Virus record (IMG/VR): IMGVR_UViG_3300025009_000122
Location: 1-57,942 of that record
Reading direction: 5' to 3' (one strand)
DNA length: 57,942 nt
DNA from: a virus
A model generated the notes under the pieces. That model ran no database searches and was not told where the DNA came from. It was given only the letters and a program-made list of their open reading frames with translations. The translations under genes were made by a program, and so were the position numbers. Positions 27,584 to 36,380 of this stretch are shown one piece after another. The first letter of the stretch is position 1; each line of letters begins with the position of its first letter.

Positions 27584-29547
27584 TGGCGACGGACCGCGAT
27601 ATCAAGAAAGACTCCGAAGAGGCTTACAACGCCGGCCAATCCCACTGGCAAACGTATTGGGAAGAGGCCAAAAAGGATATCCAGTTCCGCGAGGGGAATC
27701 AGTGGACGAATCGCGACAAGTTGTATCTCACATCTCAAGACCGCGAGGCGCTCGTCTGGAATAAGACGCACCGGATCGTCAATCTGGTCGCCGGCTACGA
27801 GCAAAAAAACCTTCTCGCTTTGAAGGTGGATCCGGTCGAAGGGGCGGATGAAAGAACCGCCTCTCAGTTTTCCGGCCTTCTCATGTATATCATGATGAGC
27901 GGAGGGGGGCATCTCGCCTCTTCCTCCGCGTTCGAGTTCGGGCCGGTCATCACCGGGATGAATTTAATTGAGCCGTGGGTGGACCGGACGGACGATCTCC
28001 TTAACGGAGACATCAAGTTTCGGCGCCTCCCCTACAACAGATATGTTTTGGACCCATCGTTTCAGGATCGGAACCTCGATACGGATTGCGGGTTCGTCTT
28101 TACGAGGGACTATTTCACCCGCGATCAGATTTACGGAATGCTTCCCGAGCGAAAGAGCGACATCGAAAAGCTCAAGGGGTGCGGGGCGGATGCGAAGTTC
28201 CAGCAATTCTACCCGCTCAAGGGGAAAAACAACGAGTACAACCTGAAATACGACCGCTTCTATGTTCAGACGCACCGCCCTTACCGGATCCTCGCCGACA
28301 CGCAAACCGGGAGAATCGTTCCGATGCCGGATAAAGGAGACCGGAGAGTAGACGAGCTGATCCGGCTTTTCGCGGGGAGATACCCTCAGCTTAAAGTCAT
28401 CAAGGGCATGCGGAAGGGCGTGGACCTGCATCTTTTTGTGGAGGGTGAGCTCATGTATTCGGGGCTCGATCCTTCCGGCCTCGACGAATATCCGTTCGTT
28501 TTAGAGGCGGGTTACTGGACCCCCGAGGACGAAGACCCGAAATACCGGATGCAGGGAGTCGTAAGGTGCTGCCGGGATCCTGGGACAGAGAGCAACCGGC
28601 GCCGCTCGATGGTGCTCGACATGCTCGACGGGGTGATCAGACAAGGGTGGAAGGCGAAGACCGGGAGCGTCGTGAACGAGGAAGAGCTTTATTCCTCAGG
28701 TTCGGCGGTAGTATGGATGGACAAGAACGCAGAAATGGAAGACGCGCAGCGACTGGCTTCCCCCGAGATCCCGCAAGGGCTCTTCCAGGCGATGCAGATC
28801 ATGGATCAGGACCACGACGAGGTGGCCGGGGTCAACTCCGAAATGCTTGGGAGCGCGGAGAACGACGATATCGAAGTCGCCGCCCTTCTCGCCAAGATGC
28901 GTAGCGCCAACGGCCTCACGACGCTTCAAAGCCTTTTCTCTCACCATCGGAACGCAAAAGCGCTTCTCGGGAGAAAGCAGATTCGGCTGATCCAGAAGAA
29001 TTTCACCCCCGCAAAGGTGCAAAGGATTTTGGGGGAGCCGCCGACGCGGGAGTTCTACGAAAGGGATTTCGGGAAATACGATTGCGTTCCGGTCGAAGGG
29101 TTGCTCACGGATACACAGCGCCAGCAGCATTACGCTCAGATTCTCGCCTGGAAGAAGGCGGGGGCTCCGATACCCTGGACGCACGTCATAGACTTTGCCC
29201 CGATCGAGCGAAAGGACAAGCTCAAGGAGGCGGTCGCGGCCGAGGAAAAGGGGCAGGCGCAGGCGGCGAAACAGCAACAGCAGATGGAGCAGCTCGCGGC
29301 TTCGTTGATGAATGCGGATCGTGCTCAAAAGCTTGCGTCTGCCAGAGAGCGCCTCGAGGAAGCGAAAGGGGAGCGTGCCAAAGCCGACCTTGACAGAGCG
29401 AAGATGGTTCGAGAGATGCAAGGGATAGACCTTGAGAATTTTTCAAAGACGCTTGGACTTCTTCAAAATCTTTTGAACATGATCAGGGTCCCACAAGAAT
29501 CACAGCCACAACAGATAGAGAATATGCAACCGATGGGGCAAGCATGA
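27583..29547 (+). CDS. Portal protein
   Basis: The 654-aa protein matches P22-type portal patterns: YWEEAKKDIQFREGNQWT, ALVWNKTHRIVNLVAGYEQKN (~56-76), FEFGPVITGMNLIEPWVD, then the ring-forming region and MLDGVIRQGWKAKTG, and a C-terminal Ala/Gln-rich helical barrel (EEKGQAQAAKQQQQMEQLAA, ~545-580). The portal is the dodecameric DNA channel of the capsid vertex. ATG 27583 overlaps the terminase stop. Length fits short-tailed phages. The long C-terminal coiled region suggests a P22-like barrel. Confidence 0.88.
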   Translation: MATDRDIKKDSEEAYNAGQSHWQTYWEEAKKDIQFREGNQWTNRDKLYLTSQDREALVWNKTHRIVNLVAGYEQKNLLALKVDPVEGADERTASQFSGLLMYIMMSGGGHLASSSAFEFGPVITGMNLIEPWVDRTDDLLNGDIKFRRLPYNRYVLDPSFQDRNLDTDCGFVFTRDYFTRDQIYGMLPERKSDIEKLKGCGADAKFQQFYPLKGKNNEYNLKYDRFYVQTHRPYRILADTQTGRIVPMPDKGDRRVDELIRLFAGRYPQLKVIKGMRKGVDLHLFVEGELMYSGLDPSGLDEYPFVLEAGYWTPEDEDPKYRMQGVVRCCRDPGTESNRRRSMVLDMLDGVIRQGWKAKTGSVVNEEELYSSGSAVVWMDKNAEMEDAQRLASPEIPQGLFQAMQIMDQDHDEVAGVNSEMLGSAENDDIEVAALLAKMRSANGLTTLQSLFSHHRNAKALLGRKQIRLIQKNFTPAKVQRILGEPPTREFYERDFGKYDCVPVEGLLTDTQRQQHYAQILAWKKAGAPIPWTHVIDFAPIERKDKLKEAVAAEEKGQAQAAKQQQQMEQLAASLMNADRAQKLASARERLEEAKGERAKADLDRAKMVREMQGIDLENFSKTLGLLQNLLNMIRVPQESQPQQIENMQPMGQA

Positions 29548-30398
29548 ACTCGCGGGATAGGGTAGCTCCCGAAAAGACGGAAATTCCCGCCGTCTTCCCG
29601 CGCATTGAAGAACGGGAAACTGAAAGGGGAAGTCAGAAGATGTCGCAGGTCATCGATTTAATGGGGCAAAAATTCGGAAAGTGGGAAGTCGTGGGATTTG
29701 ATGGGGTCAGAAACCGCAACGCTTTTTGGTTATGCAAATGTTCTTGCGGAAAAATGAAGGTGGTCAGGGCATCGTTGCTGAGGTTCGGTGGGACAAAATC
29801 ATGCGGATGCTATAGTGGAGAAGATTTAAGCGGGAAAATTTTTGGAGATCTGACTGTCATTGGCCGCGAAGGGAGTCGGTGGCTCTGCCGGTGCACATGC
29901 GGCAAGCAGGCGCTGGTTTATGCTGGCAATCTGCGGAAGGGCAACACGAAATCTTGCGGGTGCAAATGGCACTTTAAGCATGGCTACGCGCACACAAAGA
30001 TTTATGCTGTTTGGAGAAGCATGATAGGGAGATGCACAAACGCAAGCCTGGAAGTATATCCGCACTATGGGGGGCGAGGAATTCAAGTCTGCGAAGAATG
30101 GATGAAGTTCGAAGCATTTTTGAGAGATATGGGCGACCGGCCTTTCTCGGGTGCTCAGATTGACCGAATCGACAACAACGGCCACTACAGCAAAGATAAT
30201 TGCAGATGGGCTTCGAGGCATCAACAAATGCGGAACACCCGGAAGGTGCGCAACATCACGATAAATGGTGTTACGAAATGTCTCAGCGACTGGGCGCAGG
30301 CTTACGGGGTAAATTACAATACGATTCGGAAAAGAATCATGACCGGTATGTCCCCGGTTGAAGCTATTACGAAACCAAGGGTGGCCAGATGCAGATAA
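29544..30398 (+). CDS. HNH homing endonuclease with tandem zinc motifs
   Basis: The 284-aa protein has two copies of a Cys-rich unit (WLCKCSCGKMKVVRASLLR...TKSCGC and WLCRCTCGKQALVYAGNLR...TKSCGC, ~57-132), then an HNH-type core (YPHYGGRGIQVCEEW; QIDRIDNNGHYSKDNCRWAS) and a C-terminal HTH (KCLSDWAQAYGVNYNTIRKRI). Such free-standing homing endonucleases cut neighbours and spread by gene conversion. The overlap with the portal stop (ATGA) makes ATG 29544 the coupled start, but ATG 29640 has a good SD and a better N terminus (SQVIDLMGQKFGKW); the first ~32 residues may be the remnant of an interrupted gene. Lower G+C than neighbours. Confidence 0.85.
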   Translation: MNSRDRVAPEKTEIPAVFPRIEERETERGSQKMSQVIDLMGQKFGKWEVVGFDGVRNRNAFWLCKCSCGKMKVVRASLLRFGGTKSCGCYSGEDLSGKIFGDLTVIGREGSRWLCRCTCGKQALVYAGNLRKGNTKSCGCKWHFKHGYAHTKIYAVWRSMIGRCTNASLEVYPHYGGRGIQVCEEWMKFEAFLRDMGDRPFSGAQIDRIDNNGHYSKDNCRWASRHQQMRNTRKVRNITINGVTKCLSDWAQAYGVNYNTIRKRIMTGMSPVEAITKPRVARCR

Positions 30399-30823
30399 TC
30401 ATAAAAAAGCTGCATAAGGCTTTGGATGTTCTTCCCAGCACCCTGACGTTCGGAGATTGCAGAACACAGATGAAAGCCGACCTTCTAAAGAGCCTTGAGG
30501 AGATTCTCAACCGCAAGGCGAATTACGGACAGGTCTATTTTATTCTGGTTTATGCGCACGTCGATCCGGCGATTCCTGGTGGCAGGGCAATTAAGGAGAG
30601 AATCCTGATACTGCCCGAAAAACCACAAAGACTCTTGGGAACGATATGCTTCCGCATTGATCCTGTTGGTGGAGACGCTACGATTGAGTGGGTTTTGCCC
30701 CTCGATATCCCGACCCCGGCCATTTTGCACACGGAGGCCGGGAACCATCGCAGGGTACAGGGAGCGGCGACGATCATGGAAAGCGTTAAGGGGATGCCGA
30801 TTATCAATAGGGGGATGAATTGA
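30389..30823 (+). CDS. Hypothetical protein, 144 aa
   Basis: An alpha/beta protein (LHKALDVLPSTLTFGDCRTQM; YFILVYAHVDPAIPGG; ILILPEKPQRLLGTICFRID) without a motif I can name. The style resembles small late-region proteins beside portals. ATG 30389 overlaps the homing endonuclease end. It continues the packaging module interrupted by that endonuclease. Confidence 0.6.
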   Translation: MQIIIKKLHKALDVLPSTLTFGDCRTQMKADLLKSLEEILNRKANYGQVYFILVYAHVDPAIPGGRAIKERILILPEKPQRLLGTICFRIDPVGGDATIEWVLPLDIPTPAILHTEAGNHRRVQGAATIMESVKGMPIINRGMN

Positions 30824-30981
30824 CTGAACCCCAACTTTCAGCCCTGATCGCACGTATCGAGAAGGCATGCGAGGAAACCGGGGCGCATTGCAAGATCACG
30901 ATCGAGAAGAAGCCGAGGCTTGAGCACGTTCATATCGAGATCAACGCCAAGGTGGACGCGGGTTCAGCAGGGAAACGCTGA
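30820..30981 (+). CDS. Small protein with TTG start, 53 aa
   Basis: TTG 30820 overlaps the upstream TGA (TTGA) and opens a protein-like frame: PQLSALIARIEKACEETGAH then KITIEKKPRLEHVHIEINAK. Coupled translation and composition support it. Similar small proteins follow portal genes in other phages; role unknown. Confidence 0.5.
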   Translation: MTEPQLSALIARIEKACEETGAHCKITIEKKPRLEHVHIEINAKVDAGSAGKR

Positions 30982-31016
30982 TAAAAATCTGAGCAGTAAG
31001 ACGAGCACTTGAAAGC

Positions 31017-31087
31017 CGCCTCATAGGGAGGCGAGCATTATCGAGGCCGATTGACCGGGTGACACCGGACAGTCGGCCTTTTTTGTT
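31017..31087 (+). terminator. Two hairpins ending in an intrinsic terminator before the capsid module
   Basis: Hairpin 1: CGCCTC (31017-31022) with GAGGCG (31028-31033). Hairpin 2: AGGCCGA (31044-31050) with TCGGCCT (31073-31079), enclosing CCGG repeats, then TTTTTTGTTTT: a strong terminator. The gene-free stretch 30982-31208 also includes GGCGCGGCCGGCC (~31093) and a purine-rich SD region before 31209. It separates packaging genes from scaffold/capsid genes, so it may set their relative expression; a promoter for the capsid genes is not obvious. Confidence 0.7.
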
Positions 31088-31208
31088 TTAAAGGCGCGGC
31101 CGGCCAGTACCCCCACTTCGAACGGGCTCTAGTCTCAAAGCCGAAAGCTTAAGAGACACAACCTGCGGCCGAGGTGAGGAGGGGGGAATCGGGCTTTAAA
31201 GGTGGAAC

Positions 31209-31904
31209 ATGGAAGACACCACAACGGGCGTAACGGCTCCCGCCGCCGGGGGGCAGAGTGAGGCACCAAGCGAAGCACCTGCAACGAACGTGACAGTTCC
31301 GCTGCATGTGGTTCAGACGGTCCGTCAGGAACTCGCGAGCGAGAAAGCGGCGAGAGCGGATGTCGAACAGAGACTTCAGCTCTTCATGATGCAGGGGCAG
31401 CAGCAACCGCCTCAGCAGCAGGCGCCGCCTCCGGAAGATCCCTTGGCCGGGATGCAAGACGACGAGCTGATCAACGTGAAAGACCTGAGAAAGCTCGTTT
31501 CTAACATGCGGCCGGGAATCACCCCCGAGATCCAGACGACCATAGCGAAGTTGGAGGCGAAGGTACAGGACCCGAACTACGAGGCAACCATCAGAACCTA
31601 TTTACCCGACATGATTACCGCTCAACCGACCTTGCGCGACATGATCGCTCGGGCTCCGAATCCGCTTCACGCGGCGCTCACGGTGGCCAAGATGTCTCCG
31701 AAGTACCAGGAGGCGCAAAAGCAGCCGAACGCGCCGAGGGCCGACATTTTAAACGATCTGCAAAGAATCATCGAGAACGCGACGAAACCCATGTCGCCCG
31801 GGTCAATGGGCGGCGGGGGGGCGGTCGCGGGGCATGATCGGTTCCGAACGATGTCGGATCAGGACTTCGAGGCCGAGGTTCAGCGCGTTTTGTCGGGGCG
31901 GTAA
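31209..31904 (+). CDS. Putative scaffolding protein
   Basis: The 231-aa protein sits just upstream of the major capsid gene, is hydrophilic and helical (VQTVRQELASEKAARADVEQRL, ~37-58), has a Gln/Pro-rich linker (QQQPPQQQAPPPED) and ends in a charged C terminus (DFEAEVQRVLSG), all typical for scaffolds that template capsid assembly and then leave or are degraded. Composition and position are the evidence; no conserved motif. SD AAAGGTGG before ATG 31209. Confidence 0.7.
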   Translation: MEDTTTGVTAPAAGGQSEAPSEAPATNVTVPLHVVQTVRQELASEKAARADVEQRLQLFMMQGQQQPPQQQAPPPEDPLAGMQDDELINVKDLRKLVSNMRPGITPEIQTTIAKLEAKVQDPNYEATIRTYLPDMITAQPTLRDMIARAPNPLHAALTVAKMSPKYQEAQKQPNAPRADILNDLQRIIENATKPMSPGSMGGGGAVAGHDRFRTMSDQDFEAEVQRVLSGR

Positions 31905-31919
31905 GAAAGGATACGACAA

Positions 31920-32861
31920 ATGCCCGATGTGGTAACCACCTCGACCCAGGTTCCGCCTGGACTCGACACGTTTTACGACCGAGTGATTTTGCGGTCGGCC
32001 ATGCCGCGCCTCGTCCATCTCAAATGGGCGCAGGAGGCGATGCTCGACCAGAAGAGCGGGACCATCTACAAATGGCACCGCTACGATGACCTCACCGACG
32101 CCACGACTCCCCTTCCGGAGGGAACCGACCCGGACGCGCAGGCGCTTTCGAACATCAGTTTGACGGCGCAGATCGCCTGGTACGGAACCTACGTCAAGAT
32201 CACGGATGTCGTGGACCTCACCAATCAGGACCCGGTTTTGACCCGGATCGCTTCGGAGAAACTCGGGCGAAACGAGGGGAGAACCTTCGACACCCTGATG
32301 CGGGACATTCTCGCCGCCACCGCCTCCCAGATCAATGCCTCCGGAGGAGTGAACGGCAACACCCCGACCGAGATCACCCGCGCCGACATCGATGTCGTGG
32401 TCGAAACGCTCCTCGGGAACGATGCCGATTTTGTTGCCCCCGCGATCAAGGCCGGAACCGGCCAGGGGACGATGCCGATCCGCGCCGCCTTCTGGGGGAT
32501 CATCAAGAGCACCATCGTCATGGACCTCGAAGCCTGCGTAGGTTTCACGGGGGTTCAGGGCTACTCCGCACAGATGGGAGTGGACGACGCCGAGTGGGGA
32601 GCGGTCGGAAACGTCCGGTTCCTTCACTCCTCGAACGCGAAACAGTCGGCAGACGCAACGCCGATCTACCCCGTTCCGATCATCGGGAAGGACGCCTACG
32701 GGACGGTGAATCTCGGCAAAACCAAGAACGTCGTGAAGGGGTTCGATACGGCAGGCAGCCCGCTCAACCGGTACGCCACCTCAGGGTGGATTGCGCCGTG
32801 GGCCGGCCGGATCCTGAACGACCTTTTCATGCTTCAGCTCCGCGTAACGGCGGCGGTTTAA
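31920..32861 (+). CDS. Major capsid protein, N4-gp56 family
   Basis: The 313-aa protein has the N4-gp56-type pattern: TFYDRVILRSAMPRLVH (~17-33), GTIYKWHRYDDL, ATTPLPEGTDPDAQALS, AWYGTYVKITDVVDL and the C-terminal block GKDAYGTVNLGKTKNVV then SPLNRYATSGWIAPWAGRILND. These proteins form the HK97-fold icosahedral shell. Length is a little shorter than phage N4 gp56 (~400 aa). It is preceded by the scaffold and followed by a probable decoration protein. SD AAAGGA precedes ATG 31920. Confidence 0.88.
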   Translation: MPDVVTTSTQVPPGLDTFYDRVILRSAMPRLVHLKWAQEAMLDQKSGTIYKWHRYDDLTDATTPLPEGTDPDAQALSNISLTAQIAWYGTYVKITDVVDLTNQDPVLTRIASEKLGRNEGRTFDTLMRDILAATASQINASGGVNGNTPTEITRADIDVVVETLLGNDADFVAPAIKAGTGQGTMPIRAAFWGIIKSTIVMDLEACVGFTGVQGYSAQMGVDDAEWGAVGNVRFLHSSNAKQSADATPIYPVPIIGKDAYGTVNLGKTKNVVKGFDTAGSPLNRYATSGWIAPWAGRILNDLFMLQLRVTAAV

Positions 32862-32875
32862 GGAGGGGGTGAGAA

Positions 32876-33565
32876 ATGGGACAGATTAAAACCGGAAAAT
32901 TCATCTCCACCGGCGGAATCGTCAACGTAAACCTGGGATTCATCCCGGCCTACGCGCGGTTTCTCAACGCGATGGCGGCAGCCGACGAAGTCGCCGTTCT
33001 CGAGTATTTCAACAAGGCGGGGGACGCTTCGGAGTTCTGGCACTACGCCGCGAACGCGGCCGGTGCGGTCGCCGCCGTCATCACCAAAAAAAGCGCCGAC
33101 GGGTACGTGTCGGAATACGACACGGTAGCCATCGGGAATCAGCGATCGGTTACGATGGACGCCACCGGTGGAGCCGCGGAAAACCTCCTGACCTGCACGA
33201 ACGCAGCGCACGTTCCGAAGAACGGGGACGTTCTGAAGTTCGTCGAAGGGAACAGCGACATCGCGGCCGGTGTGAGCAAGTTGCTCAACTATTACGTCAT
33301 CGATTCCGAGGTTTACGGCGCAGGGACGTTCCGTATTTCGAGAGTTGCTCCCGACACCGGTGCCGCCCAGACCGTCCATGCCCTCACCGACGATGGAACG
33401 GCCCCGAATTATTTCATCAACGTGAGCAACCCGGGAGTCGCCGATGTCGTCGGCGGGAAGGGCGTTTCCCTTTCTGCCTCCTTCTCGGACGACAGCGACG
33501 TGATCTATTACGTCGCCATCGAAGCCGACAGGGATCAGGACCTTGGAGATTCCGCCAACTGGTAA
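32876..33565 (+). CDS. Probable capsid decoration/head protein, 229 aa
   Basis: A beta-rich, Ala/Gly-rich protein (FISTGGIVNVNLGFIPAYAR; NAMAAADEVAVLEYF; GAVAAVITKKSADGYVSEYD; SLSASFSDDSDVIYYVAIEA) directly after the capsid gene, where decoration or head-stabilising proteins usually lie. SD AGGAGGGGG before ATG 32876. No specific family recognised; location and composition only. Confidence 0.55.
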   Translation: MGQIKTGKFISTGGIVNVNLGFIPAYARFLNAMAAADEVAVLEYFNKAGDASEFWHYAANAAGAVAAVITKKSADGYVSEYDTVAIGNQRSVTMDATGGAAENLLTCTNAAHVPKNGDVLKFVEGNSDIAAGVSKLLNYYVIDSEVYGAGTFRISRVAPDTGAAQTVHALTDDGTAPNYFINVSNPGVADVVGGKGVSLSASFSDDSDVIYYVAIEADRDQDLGDSANW

Positions 33566-33616
33566 ACCAAACGCCGGGGGGAGAGATCCCCCCGGCCCTC
33601 CGAAAGAGGCGATTAA

Positions 33617-34075
33617 ATGAATGAGAGAGAAAAAGACCAGCTTTCGAGTGAGCGAAAAAGAATCATAAAGCATCGAGTCGAAAGCTCGAAGCTTGTCGAT
33701 CCGATGGTAGAGGTCAGGTTCCAGAACATCGAGGACCCGGGCTCTGCCGGAAAACCCTCTCCCCCGCTCAACTTCGTATACGAGAACTACGTATTCAAGG
33801 AGAGCCGGAGAGAAGGAGAGCCCGATACCGCATTGCGGCACGGCCACACGTATAAACTCCCCCTTTCCGTGGTGGAGCATCTCAATTCCCTCAAGGTCCC
33901 CGTGTACGCGCACACCATCGACCCGAAGACTAAAGCCCTCATGAGCGTAGAGGCGGGACATAACAACCGCTTCTCGTGCGTTCCCGTGAACATGGGAGAT
34001 TTCAAGGCGGTCGAGGGGGCGGGGGATGTTCAGATGAGACGCCCCGGGAAAAAACAGGCGGCCGCGGCCGCGTAA
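33617..34075 (+). CDS. Hypothetical virion-region protein, 152 aa
   Basis: A charged N terminus (NEREKDQLSSERKRIIKHRV) leads to a compact alpha/beta middle (MVEVRFQNIEDPGSAGKPSPP; FVYENYVFKESRREGEPD; YKLPLSVVEHLNSLKVPVYA) and a lysine/alanine tail (PGKKQAAAAA). The pattern resembles head-tail joining or small virion proteins, but I cannot name it. SD GAGG before ATG 33617. Confidence 0.55.
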   Translation: MNEREKDQLSSERKRIIKHRVESSKLVDPMVEVRFQNIEDPGSAGKPSPPLNFVYENYVFKESRREGEPDTALRHGHTYKLPLSVVEHLNSLKVPVYAHTIDPKTKALMSVEAGHNNRFSCVPVNMGDFKAVEGAGDVQMRRPGKKQAAAAA

Positions 34076-34087
34076 GGAGAAAGATAG

Positions 34088-34969
34088 ATGGGAACCGGCA
34101 AACGAATTACCTTCGAAGCCATCAACGACCCGATGCAGCTCGTAAGACTGCTCAACGCCTTCGATACCGAAATGGATGCGGTCCGGACTCTGGCGAACGA
34201 GCTTCGGACCGATCACGCGACCTTTAAGACCCAGGCCGATGCGGTCGAAACCCTGATCGAAGAATTGCACGACGATCACGCGACTCAAAAGACTTCCCAT
34301 GACGCGGTGGAGGTTTTGATCGAGGAGATACACGACGACCACGCGACGTTCAAAACGGTGGTCGATGACCTCAAAACCCTCGGGAACGCTCTGCGGACGT
34401 ATATGAACGATGGCCTTCTCGTTCACGGGGCGCTTGCCATTTCCGGGGTCGCTGCCGAGAAGTTCAAGACCACGGCGACGGCGGTCTATACCATCAACGG
34501 TGTGACCTACACGAAGGCGGCGACCGACAACCTCACCTTTACGGCGGCGCACGAGATCACGGCGAGTAAGTTCGGGATCATTCTCATCCAGATCGATGCG
34601 GCCGGAACGATTTCAACAAAGGTTCCCGGCGCGCTCCAGGCATACGACAGCGCGGCGCTCGCTCTTGCGGCACTCCCCGCCGTCGACGCTTCGAATGTCG
34701 CGCTCGGCTACATTGCCATCGCGAACATCGCATCCACCTGGACGGCGAACACGGACGACCTGACCGATGCCTCCGATGTCACGACCGCCGCTTTCAGCAA
34801 CACGGCGATCAAGGCGATTCCTTCGGCGGTTGCGACCTCTTCACCTGCAACCCTTACCGCTCCGAAACCTGCCTCCGGCCCTGCGACCCTGACGGCGGCA
34901 AAACCGGCCTCGGCGCCTGCGACCTTGGCGGCGGCTGCGATAACCGAGCAAGTCCTGAAGACGAGGTAG
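34088..34969 (+). CDS. Virion protein with two internal repeat tracts, 293 aa
   Basis: Residues ~34-100 hold three copies of a helical repeat of about 22 residues centred on DHATFKT/DHATQKT and (V/L)ETLIEELHD, a likely rod-like coiled coil. A beta-rich middle (GVTYTKAATDNLTFTAAHEI) follows, with ALAALPAVDASNVALGYIAI typical of trimeric fibre-like proteins. The C terminus (~253-286) repeats PATLTA(P/A)KPAS three times, an extended linker. Fibre or neck-spike attachment is a reasonable inference. SD AAGGAG before ATG 34088. Confidence 0.6.
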   Translation: MGTGKRITFEAINDPMQLVRLLNAFDTEMDAVRTLANELRTDHATFKTQADAVETLIEELHDDHATQKTSHDAVEVLIEEIHDDHATFKTVVDDLKTLGNALRTYMNDGLLVHGALAISGVAAEKFKTTATAVYTINGVTYTKAATDNLTFTAAHEITASKFGIILIQIDAAGTISTKVPGALQAYDSAALALAALPAVDASNVALGYIAIANIASTWTANTDDLTDASDVTTAAFSNTAIKAIPSAVATSSPATLTAPKPASGPATLTAAKPASAPATLAAAAITEQVLKTR

Positions 34970-34979
34970 CGGAGGCCCT

Positions 34980-35603
34980 ATGGCCTGGACAGTCGCGCAA
35001 ATCATATCGAAATTCCGGGATCTGACGGGGCGTAAAAGCGTCAATCAGATCTCGGATGCCGATATCCTGATTGAGATCAACCATTTCTATCAGGAAGTCT
35101 TTCCGATAGAAGCGGGAATCCCCGAGTTTAAAGGGTGGTACACGTTCAATACGGTGGCGAGCACGGGTTCCCAGGCGCTCCCAGATACCGTCCTGAGCGT
35201 CACCTTTCCTGCTTACGTTGACGATGAAGAGGTAACCATCTGGACGGATACACAGAGGTTTTACGAGGAATACCCGCACGACTACGCCACCGAGAATCTC
35301 CCGACCGATATTCTCCTTTTAGACCGGACGCTTATCTTGAGGCCGATTCCGGATGACGTTTACGAAGCGAGGCTTCGAAAGACGAGCAGCATTCCGGACG
35401 CGCTCGTTACCGGGGAGATCGATAATCCTTTGTGGGGGCGAGCGATCGCCTACGGGTCTGCGATCACGTTTCTATCCGATAAGGGGGAAAAGGAGATCGC
35501 CGGAGAACACGAGCCGATTTATCTCTATCATCTCGGGTTGATCCGGAAAGGAATCATTTTGCAGGCTCCGACCGGGAAGCGGCCGAGAAGCGGGAGGTTT
35601 TAA
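34980..35603 (+). CDS. Head-tail adaptor (connector) protein
   Basis: The 207-aa protein resembles phage adaptor proteins that sit under the portal: TVAQIISKFRDLTGRKSVNQIS then DADILIEINHFYQEVFP, a beta region (YVDDEEVTIWTDTQRFYEEYP), RTLILRPIPDD, and ALVTGEIDNPLWGRAIAYGSA followed by FLSDKGEKEIAGEHEPIYLYH. These form a dodecameric ring linking portal and tail nozzle in P22-like and related podoviruses. It lies 10 bases after the repeat protein; the next gene follows directly. Confidence 0.65.
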   Translation: MAWTVAQIISKFRDLTGRKSVNQISDADILIEINHFYQEVFPIEAGIPEFKGWYTFNTVASTGSQALPDTVLSVTFPAYVDDEEVTIWTDTQRFYEEYPHDYATENLPTDILLLDRTLILRPIPDDVYEARLRKTSSIPDALVTGEIDNPLWGRAIAYGSAITFLSDKGEKEIAGEHEPIYLYHLGLIRKGIILQAPTGKRPRSGRF

Positions 35604-36380
35604 ATGGCGTGGGATAAGGATAAGCCTGCGGGAAGCCAGAAGGTAAGACTCTCCGACGATGATATCAGAGAGAATAACGATTGCCTCGAAGACGCGCTTT
35701 CGAGGGATCACGAGTTCCCTGGAACAAAAAGCTCGACGGCCGGGATGCACAACACCATCCAGTTGCGCGATCCAGGAAGCGACCCGGCGGCGCACGCTAC
35801 GGCTGTAAAAATAGTGAATCGGGCCGGGGTTGTCAAAACCATTGCCCCCGGAGGCGCCCTTAAAACCATCGCCCACCTTACGGACGTTCAGGGGGTTTTG
35901 AACGCTCCTGCCGGGACCGTGATGATCTTCGGGCAGAACTTCGCTCCGACCGGCTGGACCCGTAAGGCCGACTGGACGGATAACGCCATGCTTTGCTATG
36001 CCGCGAGCGGGAATGTCGCGACCGGCGGAGCGGTGAACCCCCAGGGCGCTCATACTCACACCGGTCCATCGCACGAGCATACCGGCCCTTCGCACGAACA
36101 TAGCGGCCCGAGCCATGATCATGATCAAGCGTATGGCGCGGGTGTCGCTGGAAGCGGCGCGTACGCGGTTGGAATGGAAAACTCTCCAACCGGCGGGCTT
36201 GTCGCTTACGGACCAGGAAGCGCGAACACCTATTATCCGGCGACCGGGAAAACGCTTGCCGCCGGAACCGGAAATACCGGAGCTTCCGGAACCGGCAACA
36301 CTGGATCTGCCGGCACCGGTGCGACCGGAGCAAACTCCGCGCCCTTTTTCCAGGAAGTGATTGCATGTTCGAAGGACTAG
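35604..36380 (+). CDS. Tail fibre/collar protein with His metal-site repeats
   Basis: The 258-aa protein ends in a phage collar/receptor-binding pattern: APAGTVMIFGQNFAPTGWTR (~116-135), then GAHTHTGPSHEHTGPSHEHS and GPSHDHD (~148-174), and a Gly/Thr-rich repeat (GTGNTGASGTGNTGSAGTG) before APFFQEVIACSKD. HxH motifs bind metal along the fibre axis of trimers, as in T4-type short fibre tips. ATG 35604 directly follows the adaptor stop. The homing endonuclease gene begins within its last codons. Confidence 0.75.
   Translation: MAWDKDKPAGSQKVRLSDDDIRENNDCLEDALSRDHEFPGTKSSTAGMHNTIQLRDPGSDPAAHATAVKIVNRAGVVKTIAPGGALKTIAHLTDVQGVLNAPAGTVMIFGQNFAPTGWTRKADWTDNAMLCYAASGNVATGGAVNPQGAHTHTGPSHEHTGPSHEHSGPSHDHDQAYGAGVAGSGAYAVGMENSPTGGLVAYGPGSANTYYPATGKTLAAGTGNTGASGTGNTGSAGTGATGANSAPFFQEVIACSKD

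Noticed and set aside
31803-32627. 274-codon minus-strand frame opposite the capsid gene
   Set aside because: Shadow of the major capsid gene; histidine/arginine-rich, no SD.
32858-34552. 564-codon minus-strand open frame
   Set aside because: Antisense to three virion genes in a GC-rich region; Arg/Gly/His-rich composition typical of a shadow frame.
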